Of a stretch of 15,320 bases of DNA, positions 7,134-12,884 are shown in pieces (the stretch's first letter is position 1; every line of letters begins with the position of its first letter). The position numbers and the translations under genes are program-made. The notes beneath the pieces were generated by a model that was not told the origin of the DNA, ran no database searches, and saw only the letters and a list, made by a program, of their open reading frames with translations. This DNA is from Candidatus Roizmanbacteria bacterium RIFCSPHIGHO2_01_FULL_39_8 (lineage in GTDB: Bacteria; Patescibacteriota; Microgenomatia; UBA1406; GWC2-37-13). Location of the stretch: assembly GCA_001789355.1 (NCBI GenBank), contig MFZI01000011.1:1-15320 (forward strand). The letters run 5' to 3'.

Positions 7134-7739
7134 ATGATTAAAAATATTATTTTTGATCTTGGGGGAGTAATTCTCACTCATAAAAAGACCTTGACTGAAG
7201 ATATTCTTACCGATATTTTTCCTTCAATTAAAGATAAGGCCTTTTTATTTTACACAGAGAAAAAAAGACTGATAAGGACGGGGAAGATAACTTCAGATGA
7301 ATTTTTAGCCAGCTTAATTAAAGAGCTGGGAAGTAGCATTGATTTACCAACGTTGAAAAAAGCTTGGATCGACGAATACAAAAGAGTTGCTCATATAGAT
7401 AATAAAATATTAAAATTAGTTGACACGTTAAGTAAAAAATTTCACGTTTATTTATTTACGGATACAATTGACATCCACGACGAATATAATTCTAAACGAG
7501 ATATTTACTCGCATTTTAAAAGAGTTTTTAAGTCATATGAAGAAGGTCTGATAAAACCAGATGTAAAAGCTTTTGAAAATGTTTTGCAAAAGATTAAAGC
7601 TAAACCTGATGAATGTATCTTTATTGACGATTTAGAAGAAAATGTAATGGCTGCCCAAAGCATTGGAATGATAGGAATTATATATACAGATATTAAACAA
7701 CTAAGAAATAGTCTGTTCACAGTTGGAGTTTCTACTTAA
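7134..7739 (+). CDS. HAD-superfamily hydrolase (subfamily IA-like)
   Basis: This 201-aa HAD-type phosphatase/hydrolase has motif I in FDLGGVIL (nucleophile D8), with G at the +2 position as in YihX/epoxide-hydrolase-like members. Motif II is in LFTDT, motif III is the lysine in LIKPD, and motif IV is IFIDDLEENV. A helical cap domain lies between motif I and motif II (C1 cap, about residues 15-95). Substrate cannot be predicted; sugar phosphates or nucleotides are common. The chosen ATG is one base after the tRNA-Ala 3' end. The frame stays open upstream through the tRNA, but those codons are tRNA sequence and the family begins at MIKNIIFDLGG. No Shine-Dalgarno can exist here, so translation is probably leaderless after tRNA 3' processing. 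Confidence 0.88.
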   Translation: MIKNIIFDLGGVILTHKKTLTEDILTDIFPSIKDKAFLFYTEKKRLIRTGKITSDEFLASLIKELGSSIDLPTLKKAWIDEYKRVAHIDNKILKLVDTLSKKFHVYLFTDTIDIHDEYNSKRDIYSHFKRVFKSYEEGLIKPDVKAFENVLQKIKAKPDECIFIDDLEENVMAAQSIGMIGIIYTDIKQLRNSLFTVGVST

Positions 7740-7764
7740 ACAATAATTTATTAATCTTCTAAAA

Positions 7765-7785
7765 AGTGTACTATTGTAGTATACT
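7765..7785 (+). promoter_or_regulatory. Promoter -10 within a 9-bp inverted repeat, upstream of the HTH gene
   Basis: AGTGTACTA (7765-7773), TTG, TAGTATACT (7777-7785) form a near-perfect inverted repeat with one G-T position. The right arm contains the -10-like TATACT (7780-7785), 28 nt before the ATG at 7814. It looks like an operator overlapping a promoter. Confidence 0.45.
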
Positions 7786-7813
7786 CTTACAACATTAAAG
7801 ATTAAGTTCTAAT

Positions 7814-8491
7814 ATGGCAAAAATTTTGGAAAGAAGGAAGGCAATCCTTTTAAGAAATAAAGGTAAAACATATAGCGAAATAAGAGGAATAATAAAAGTA
7901 AGCAAAAGTACGTTGAGTTTATGGCTTAAATTTTACCCGTTATCCACTCGTCAGTTACAGCGTGTTAATAAAAACAAATATCGAGCAATCGAAAAATTCA
8001 GATTGACCATGAGAAAAAAAAGAGAAAAACGACTAGATCAATATTATCAAGCCCAACAAAAACGACTACTACCATTTTCAAGAAAAGAATTACTAATAGC
8101 AGGTTTGTTGTTATATTGGGGAGAAGGTAATAAAGCGAGCTCTCATACAATTAGTCTTAATAATAACGATCCTGGAGTACTGAAATTTGCACTCTATTGG
8201 TTATTAAAAGGGTTATTAATTCCCAAAAGCAAAATAAAAATCTACTTACATTTATATAAAGATATGGATATTGAAAAGGAAATAACTTATTGGAGTAAAA
8301 TGCTAGATATTTCCAAGGCAAATTTCATAAAGCCATATATTAAAGAAAGCTCTCGATCAGAAATTGATCAGAAGGGATTTGGTCATGGAACGTGTGGTGT
8401 CACCGTTCACGATACAAAAATAAAAGAAACGATCTTAATGGGAATAAAAGGTATTTCGGACTATTATGGTAAGAAAATAGCTGATATTTGA
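7814..8491 (+). CDS. HTH protein with degenerate LAGLIDADG-like domain
   Basis: This 225-aa protein has an unassigned function. Residues 5-37 (RRKAILLRNKGKTYSEIRGII...SKSTLSLWL) form a resolvase/homeodomain-like helix-turn-helix. A basic linker (about 48-88) follows. From about 91 the motif LLIAGLLLYWGEGNK, then SLNNNDPGVLKFALYWL, resembles one LAGLIDADG homing-endonuclease half with Glu in place of the usual acidic Asp. The later part (KIYLHLYKDMDIEKEITYW) fits the same fold. The combination recalls WhiA, a domesticated LAGLIDADG regulator with an HTH, but with the domain order reversed. A DNA-binding regulator or a relic homing endonuclease are both possible; I cannot choose. It lies between a HAD gene and tRNA-Ile, and its TGA stop forms part of the tRNA promoter. 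Confidence 0.6.
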   Translation: MAKILERRKAILLRNKGKTYSEIRGIIKVSKSTLSLWLKFYPLSTRQLQRVNKNKYRAIEKFRLTMRKKREKRLDQYYQAQQKRLLPFSRKELLIAGLLLYWGEGNKASSHTISLNNNDPGVLKFALYWLLKGLLIPKSKIKIYLHLYKDMDIEKEITYWSKMLDISKANFIKPYIKESSRSEIDQKGFGHGTCGVTVHDTKIKETILMGIKGISDYYGKKIADI

Positions 8492-8497
8492 TATACT
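8489..8497 (+). promoter_or_regulatory. Extended -10 for tRNA-Ile overlapping the upstream stop codon
   Basis: TGATATACT fits TGn + TATACT; its TGA is the stop codon of the HTH gene. It ends 16 nt before the tRNA 5' end. No -35 is recognisable. Confidence 0.45.
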
Positions 8498-8513
8498 TAA
8501 ATAATTAAAAATC

Positions 8514-8586
8514 GCACCGGTAGCTCAGTGGTTAGAGCACGTGTCTTATAAACACGAGGCCGATGGTTCGATCCCATCCCGGTGCA
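8514..8586 (+). tRNA. tRNA-Ile(UAU)
   Basis: A 73-nt cloverleaf with acceptor GCACCGG/CCGGTGC and D-stem GCTC/GAGC. The anticodon stem is CGTGT/ACACG, and loop CTTATAA gives anticodon TAT, which pairs directly with AUA (Ile). The T-stem is GATGG/CCATC with loop TTCGATC, and the discriminator is A. CCA is not encoded. Most bacteria read AUA with a CAU anticodon modified to lysidine by TilS; a UAU anticodon is the uncommon alternative. Confidence 0.93.
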
Positions 8587-8590
8587 CTCA

Positions 8591-9325
8591 ATGAAACTCA
8601 AAAACAAGGTCGCTCTCATAACTGGTGCTTCGAGAGGAATAGGGAAAACTACTGCTCTACTTTTTGCACAGGAAGGCGCAAAAGTTATCATAAACTACAA
8701 ATCGAGTAAAGAAAAAGCAGAAGCGCTGGCAAAAAAGATAGGAAAAATGGCATTAGCGGTTCAAGCAGATGTTTCTCAAGAAAAAGATGTAGAAAGATTA
8801 ATAAAAGAAGCGGTAGATAGATTTGAAAAAATTGACATTCTCATCAATAATGCGGGTGAGATCATTCGACCGGGAGATTGGAGAGGAAACGAAAAGACTT
8901 GGCAGAAAACTGTGGACATCAATTTAACGAGTATTTGGTTAATGATTCGTCAGGTTGCCCCAATAATGCAAAAACAAAATGGTGGAAATATTGTCAACCT
9001 TACCTCGACGGTAGGAATTTTAGGCGTTGCCCCCGTCTTGGCATATTCTGCCGCAAAAGGCGGAGTTATTTCTCTTACCAAAGCATTTGCAAAAGAACTC
9101 GCTCCCTCAATAAGAGTAAATGCTGTGGCACCGAGTAACGTGAAAACTGATATGACAAGAGGAGCTGGTCAGGAACTGATAGACCGATTTAAAAGAATTA
9201 CTCCACTTCAACGAATCGCCGAACCGGAGGAACTCGCAAAAGCAATACTTTTTCTTGCCTCTGAGGATTCAAGCTACGTCACTGGTCATGTCCTGGTTGT
9301 CGATGGGGGGTATAGCCTCAAATGA
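8591..9325 (+). CDS. Short-chain dehydrogenase/reductase, FabG-like
   Basis: This 244-aa classical SDR is an NAD(P)-dependent oxidoreductase, most like 3-oxoacyl-ACP reductase. The cofactor loop TGASRGIG (11-18), NNAG (86-89) and catalytic tetrad N111, S139, Y152, K156 are all present. The C-terminus GHVLVVDGGYS is typical of FabG. The start is the ATG 4 nt after tRNA-Ile; a GTG 9 nt earlier lies inside the tRNA and is rejected. Its TGA overlaps the coaBC ATG (ATGA), so the two are translationally coupled. Whether it serves fatty acid synthesis or another carbonyl reduction is unknown, because no other fab genes are nearby. Confidence 0.9.
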   Translation: MKLKNKVALITGASRGIGKTTALLFAQEGAKVIINYKSSKEKAEALAKKIGKMALAVQADVSQEKDVERLIKEAVDRFEKIDILINNAGEIIRPGDWRGNEKTWQKTVDINLTSIWLMIRQVAPIMQKQNGGNIVNLTSTVGILGVAPVLAYSAAKGGVISLTKAFAKELAPSIRVNAVAPSNVKTDMTRGAGQELIDRFKRITPLQRIAEPEELAKAILFLASEDSSYVTGHVLVVDGGYSLK

Positions 9326-10545
9326 GAAAAACAGTACTTGTAGGAATAAGTAGTGGTATCGCTGCATATAAAACTCTCGATCTCATCGAAATTCTTCTGC
9401 AGAACAATCTTAATGTTGAGGTTATTATGACGGTTCATGCTTCCCACATGGTCCCGACCTCAATGATAGAAAACCTCACTAAGAAAAAAGTACACATGCA
9501 TCTTTTCAAAAAAGACTTTAATCACAAAAAAATCCTGTCGGAAAGAAAAGTAGATCATATCGAACTCGCCGATAAAACAGATCTCATGGTGATTATTCCG
9601 GCAACCGCAAATGTTATCGCAAAACTTTCGCACGGCATAGCAGATGATTTTTTGACGACCACTTTTCTTGCAGTTACTTCACCAGTAATACTATGCCCAT
9701 CCATGAACGTTCATATGTGGACGAATCCCATCACTCAAGAAAATGTATCCAGGTTAAAAAACTTCGGCTATCAAATTGTAGAACCTACAAGTGGAATGTT
9801 AGCATGTGGATATGAAGGCGAAGGCAGGCTTGAAGATATTCAAATCATTAAAGACGAAATACTAGCGAACTTAAAATATTCATCTTCGTTAAAAGGGAAA
9901 AAAATAATCGTCACGTCCGGTGGAACCAAAGAGAAAATCGATGACATTCGATACATCACTAATAGGAGTTCAGGCAAAATGGGTGCTGCTTTAGCGGACA
10001 CTTGTTATCAGCGTGGAGGTGACGTGCTCCTTCTAAGAGCAAAAGGTGCTGTGAAAACGCGTTTCCCAATACCTGAGAAAACCTTTGAAACTGCCGATGA
10101 ATTATTTTCTCTCATTAAACAACATATTCAAAAATATGATATTTGTTATCACGTTGCTGCAGTTTCTGATTTTAAAGTGGATCATGTGAAAGGAAAAATT
10201 TCAAGCAAAAAAAAAATTATTCTTGGATTGAAGCCGCGGATGAAAATACTTGATCAGATTAAGAAATTGAATTCTAGAATACGACTAATAGGTTTTAAAG
10301 CGGAATTTGGATTAGATGATAAGGCATTAATAAAAGCCGCATATAAAAAATTGAAAGAATCAAAAGCAGACTTAATTATTGCCAATAATGTTGGTAGAAG
10401 TGACCGGGGGTTCCAGGCAGATATGAATGAAGTAATTATTGTAAGGAATAAAAACGACTGTGAGAAAATTCTTTTGAAACAAAAAAAAGAAATAGCAGAG
10501 AATATAGTCAATTTTGTGGAAAAAAAATCTCAAGGGTCAGAGTAA
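9322..10545 (+). CDS. coaBC: Bifunctional CoaBC (phosphopantothenoylcysteine synthetase/decarboxylase)
   Basis: This 407-aa flavoprotein carries two successive steps of coenzyme A synthesis. CoaB joins 4'-phosphopantothenate and cysteine using CTP; CoaC decarboxylates the product to 4'-phosphopantetheine. The CoaC domain (1-185) has GISSGIAAYK, catalytic H79 in DHIELA, the PSMNVHMW motif (126-133, N129), and the substrate clamp ACGYEGEGR with C162. The CoaB domain (190-400) has VTSGGTKEKIDDIRYITNRS (198-217) then SGKMG, the HVAAVSDF strand (277-284), the lysine-rich KISSKKK, and GFKAE. Length is normal. It overlaps the SDR gene by four bases. Having this enzyme at all is notable for a small-genome CPR cell, where CoA synthesis is often incomplete. 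Confidence 0.95.
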   Translation: MRKTVLVGISSGIAAYKTLDLIEILLQNNLNVEVIMTVHASHMVPTSMIENLTKKKVHMHLFKKDFNHKKILSERKVDHIELADKTDLMVIIPATANVIAKLSHGIADDFLTTTFLAVTSPVILCPSMNVHMWTNPITQENVSRLKNFGYQIVEPTSGMLACGYEGEGRLEDIQIIKDEILANLKYSSSLKGKKIIVTSGGTKEKIDDIRYITNRSSGKMGAALADTCYQRGGDVLLLRAKGAVKTRFPIPEKTFETADELFSLIKQHIQKYDICYHVAAVSDFKVDHVKGKISSKKKIILGLKPRMKILDQIKKLNSRIRLIGFKAEFGLDDKALIKAAYKKLKESKADLIIANNVGRSDRGFQADMNEVIIVRNKNDCEKILLKQKKEIAENIVNFVEKKSQGSE

Positions 10546-10607
10546 AATTCACCTCTTTCTTCAGCTTTAATATAGATATACATCATATGGATAAAACCGC
10601 TAACCGA

Positions 10608-10616
10608 TGATAAAAT
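10608..10616 (+). promoter_or_regulatory. Possible extended -10 for tRNA-Phe
   Basis: TGATAAAAT matches TGn plus a one-mismatch TATAAT, 33 nt before the tRNA. It is weaker than the boxes before the other tRNAs. Confidence 0.3.
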
Positions 10617-10649
10617 AATAGGCAGAATAGAAAATGGCTAAAAAACCTA

Positions 10650-10722
10650 GCCGAGGTAGCCAAGGTGGTCACGGCGGTGGTCTGAAAAACCTCAGATGTC
10701 AGTTCGACTCTGACCCTCGGCA
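10650..10722 (+). tRNA. tRNA-Phe(GAA), overlapped by the recombinase gene
   Basis: A 73-nt cloverleaf with acceptor GCCGAGG/CCTCGGC and a 3-bp D-stem GCC/GGC. The anticodon stem is GTGGT/ACCTC with one T-T mismatch. Loop CTGAAAA gives anticodon GAA, reading UUY (Phe). The T-stem is GTCAG/CTGAC with loop TTCGACT, the discriminator is A, and CCA is not encoded. A rival hairpin TCTGA/TCAGA (10681-10696) could compete with the anticodon arm. The antisense recombinase ORF ends inside this gene at 10692, so the 3' half of the tRNA is probably the attachment site. Confidence 0.88.
10692..10722. other. Likely attachment-site region in the tRNA-Phe 3' half
   Basis: This is the stretch shared by the tRNA 3' half and the recombinase ORF end. 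Integrase genes usually lie next to their own attachment site, and tRNA 3' halves are common targets. I did not find a second copy of this stretch further right in the window, so the partner site is either short (serine recombinases need only a 2-bp core with limited flanking identity) or beyond position 15320. Confidence 0.45.
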
Positions 10723-12233
10723 CAAGGTCCGATCCCTGTACTTTCAAATCTACGAATAGATTGATACAAAGGGCTAATCTCGGTGTTCGATAAGCCTGGA
10801 TAGCTCCAGACTAATCCTGAAGGAAATATCGAACACAAAAGCACTCGGATTTGGCTAAGGTTTGACATTTGGTAGGTTGTACCAAGATTTTCAAATTTAT
10901 GCTTCATGAACTTTACAATCGTCTCAAGATTATACTTGGCAAGTAACGCATCGTCTTTTGTTATTTGAGTGCTGGCTATTTGCTCCTCAATTAATCTATT
11001 TTGTTCTTTAAATATGTCATCCGAATATACACCACTTAAGTTCTTTTGGATAAGTGCTTGACGCATTTCATAAAATTTCTTTAGTTGGATATCTGCTTCT
11101 TCTCTTCGTTTTCTAAGTTGCGTACCTCGCTCAATAAATGTACGTCTTAACAAAGCAATAAAAGCATCTAAACATTCCTTTGTTGGCGAGACTGTTGAAA
11201 GAAAACTTTTTACGGCATCGTTTAGTTTATCAACGGGTATTGAAGGTGCTCCGCACCGTTTGTTACATAAATAATAAGCAAACTTTTCCCGTTTTCCTTT
11301 GCTCCATGCACCGGTTAATGGAGTCCCGCATTTACACCTTGCCAATCTTCTTAACGGAAATTCTGCATTGTCACGGCTTCGTCGAGCTAATAGAACATGA
11401 ATATTGGTATTTCTCCCATCAAGAACTGCTTGCACCCGATAAAACAAAGTTTCCGATACCATTGGAATATGTTGTCCCCGAACTTCTTCAGGGTTTGTCT
11501 TAGATGTCAGTATTCCCATATAAAATTTATTGCGGAACATACGGTTTATTGCTTGAGGTGATAATAAAAATTCTTTACCTTTGAAAGGTTGTCGTAAGGC
11601 CCACTCATTCATAATTTTTGCCATTTCAGATAGTGTTTTGGTTCCTGTTGACATCAGATCCCAAGCCTCTTTGATTTTATCCCATCTTTTTGAATCTTTA
11701 ACTGCGTAACCATTTTCATTTATATAGCCGAATGGCGGTGTTCCGAAACTTAATCCTGATAAAAACCTAGCTCTTAGTCCGTTTCTTGCTCGTTCACTTT
11801 TCACATCATTATCCATTTGAGCAAAACTGGCGAGCATCGACTCTATGAATTTCTCAGTTGGGCTATTACCTGTCGGTTCTGAAGCGGAAACGATCATAAT
11901 GCCACACTCGGATAGTTTTTTTCTGATGGTTAAATAATCTTGTAATTGTCTTGATATCCGATCAATCCTGTATACGATAAGCGCATCTGTAGTTTTTTTG
12001 TTTTTCCGACAATATTCCAACATCTCAATAAGTGCAGGTCTTCCTGTTATGTTCTTGGCGGAACGTCCTTCTTCTTTGAATGTTTTTACAACAGACATTT
12101 TTCGTCTTTCTGCTTCCTGTTTGCATATTTTTTCCTGCGTGTCTAGGGAGAAATTATCTACTTGTTCTTCAGTTGAAACTCGAAGGTAAATCACTGCTTG
12201 CTTGGTTTGTAAATTACTGTTAGTTAATTCCAT
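10692..12233 (-). CDS. Large serine recombinase (site-specific integrase)
   Basis: This 513-aa recombinase would integrate and excise its element through a phosphoserine intermediate. The resolvase-type catalytic domain (11-155) has R18 and nucleophile S20 in YLRVSTEEQ, the YRIDRISR motif (88-95), and the ERARNGL helix (148-154). A Recombinase domain follows (about 160-265, with LSPQAINRMFRNKFYMGIL). Next come a zinc-ribbon domain (C300, C302, C323, C327) and a coiled coil (about 362-415). The C-terminal tail STGIGPCAEGQSRTDI is odd: its last nine residues and stop are antisense tRNA-Phe sequence. The natural C-terminus probably ends near RRFES or differs in the excised form. It starts 2 nt after the 112-aa ORF stop, so both are likely one transcript. 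Confidence 0.93.
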   Translation of the reverse strand: MELTNSNLQTKQAVIYLRVSTEEQVDNFSLDTQEKICKQEAERRKMSVVKTFKEEGRSAKNITGRPALIEMLEYCRKNKKTTDALIVYRIDRISRQLQDYLTIRKKLSECGIMIVSASEPTGNSPTEKFIESMLASFAQMDNDVKSERARNGLRARFLSGLSFGTPPFGYINENGYAVKDSKRWDKIKEAWDLMSTGTKTLSEMAKIMNEWALRQPFKGKEFLLSPQAINRMFRNKFYMGILTSKTNPEEVRGQHIPMVSETLFYRVQAVLDGRNTNIHVLLARRSRDNAEFPLRRLARCKCGTPLTGAWSKGKREKFAYYLCNKRCGAPSIPVDKLNDAVKSFLSTVSPTKECLDAFIALLRRTFIERGTQLRKRREEADIQLKKFYEMRQALIQKNLSGVYSDDIFKEQNRLIEEQIASTQITKDDALLAKYNLETIVKFMKHKFENLGTTYQMSNLSQIRVLLCSIFPSGLVWSYPGLSNTEISPLYQSIRRFESTGIGPCAEGQSRTDI

Positions 12234-12235
12234 AG

Positions 12236-12574
12236 TTATTTTTCGTTGAGGACTTCTTTAAGAGTTTTACCTCCGAAAACCTCTTTTTCAAATTCATCAA
12301 GCCAACTATTAATTAAAAATTGGAATTTCGTAACAATGCAATGAATTTGTTCATTGGATAGATTTTCCGCAGTCTTCCCAAGTAATTTTCTTGTTTGTAT
12401 AATCCTGTTCTTGTCCTTGTTTTGGGGAAACATATTGAGCAACAAGTTATCAAGAGTCTTTAGTGGAGCTAACGGGTGTATTGGTTGTTGAGATGTACTC
12501 ATTTTTTGTGATTTAACAGGAGCTTGAGTGATAGCTTTTTCTATTGGATAAAGCGGCAATTCTTGAATTAACAT
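12236..12574 (-). CDS. Hypothetical 112-aa protein encoded upstream of the recombinase
   Basis: I do not recognise this family. The product is small and mostly helical from residue 40 on, with a proline-rich, probably disordered N-terminal third (residues 1-38). The C-terminal half (LSNEQIHCIVTKFQFLINSWLDEFEKEVFGG) is amphipathic and could pack as a helical bundle. No zinc motif, signal peptide or clear HTH is visible. It is the first gene of a two-gene unit with the recombinase, separated by 2 nt. It is driven by a consensus promoter overlapped by operator-like repeats. By position it could be a recombination directionality factor, a repressor of the unit or an element accessory protein; none of these is shown by the sequence. 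Confidence 0.7.
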   Translation of the reverse strand: MLIQELPLYPIEKAITQAPVKSQKMSTSQQPIHPLAPLKTLDNLLLNMFPQNKDKNRIIQTRKLLGKTAENLSNEQIHCIVTKFQFLINSWLDEFEKEVFGGKTLKEVLNEK

Positions 12575-12585
12575 ATGGTTTCTTA

Positions 12586-12626
12586 ACTATCTATATATAG
12601 ATAGTATATATCGAAATATAGATAGT
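12586..12626. promoter_or_regulatory. Operator: three copies of the half-site TATAGATAGT
   Basis: ACTATCTATA (12586-12595) and TATAGATAGT (12596-12605) form a perfect 20-bp palindrome. A third, direct copy TATAGATAGT lies at 12617-12626, 21 bp (two helical turns) from the second. They cover the -10/start and the -35 edge of the minus-strand promoter, where a bound repressor would block polymerase. Confidence 0.65.
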
Positions 12627-12632
12627 TGTCAA
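12603..12632 (-). promoter_or_regulatory. Consensus promoter of the 112-aa ORF/recombinase unit
   Basis: On the minus strand there is a perfect -35 TTGACA (12632-12627), an 18-nt spacer and a -10 TATACT (12608-12603). This is the best sigma-70-type promoter in the window. The start of transcription would be near 12596, giving a short leader to the ATG at 12574. Confidence 0.7.
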
Positions 12633-12657
12633 GTGCAAAATACTTGTTTCATCTCAG

Positions 12658-12697
12658 GCACAGATAACGTCCTCACCGACTAGGACAATACTCGTGC
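12658..12697. other. Imperfect nested hairpin in the control region
   Basis: GCAC (12658-12661) pairs with GTGC (12694-12697). Inside, GTCCT (12669-12673) pairs with AGGAC (12682-12686) around an 8-nt loop, with a 7-nt internal loop on each side. It is richer in GC than its surroundings. It could be a recombination or replication site, or a structured RNA; the function is unknown. Confidence 0.35.
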
Positions 12698-12736
12698 GTA
12701 AGCTTATACAGCTCTTGAGCCGAAAACTATAAATGA

Positions 12737-12771
12737 ACTATCCATTATTACCTATACCATGTATAGATAAT
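12737..12771. promoter_or_regulatory. Second operator-like cluster with related half-sites
   Basis: ACTATCCATT (12737-12746), ATTACCTATA (12747-12756), a 5-bp spacer and TATAGATAAT (12762-12771) match the TATAGATAGT half-site or its complement at 8 to 9 of 10 positions. The last two are inverted. The cluster lies just upstream of the plus-strand TATAAT at 12792. Confidence 0.5.
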
Positions 12772-12791
12772 AAGAAATGAAGTAAATGATG

Positions 12792-12797
12792 TATAAT
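12792..12797 (+). promoter_or_regulatory. -10 box for the replication-relaxation gene
   Basis: A perfect TATAAT lies on the plus strand, about 88 nt before the ATG at 12885. There is no good -35, and the expected -35 area overlaps the second operator-like cluster. Confidence 0.4.
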
Positions 12798-12884
12798 TAC
12801 TACACTTTTCCTTATTAATACCTGCTGTCCTTAAAAATTATATAACCTTAAACAAATTACCAGTTACTAAATACATAACCTATC

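Larger units (their letters stand above)
12575..12884. other. 310-bp divergent intergenic control region of the element
   Basis: This stretch has no credible gene. From left to right it holds the leader and promoter of the minus-strand unit with three operator half-sites (12586-12632) and a comparatively GC-rich imperfect hairpin (12658-12697). Then follow a second operator-like cluster (12737-12771), a plus-strand TATAAT (12792-12797), and an AT-rich leader of about 80 nt to the start at 12885. It could also hold the element's replication origin or transfer site, but nothing proves that. Confidence 0.6.
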
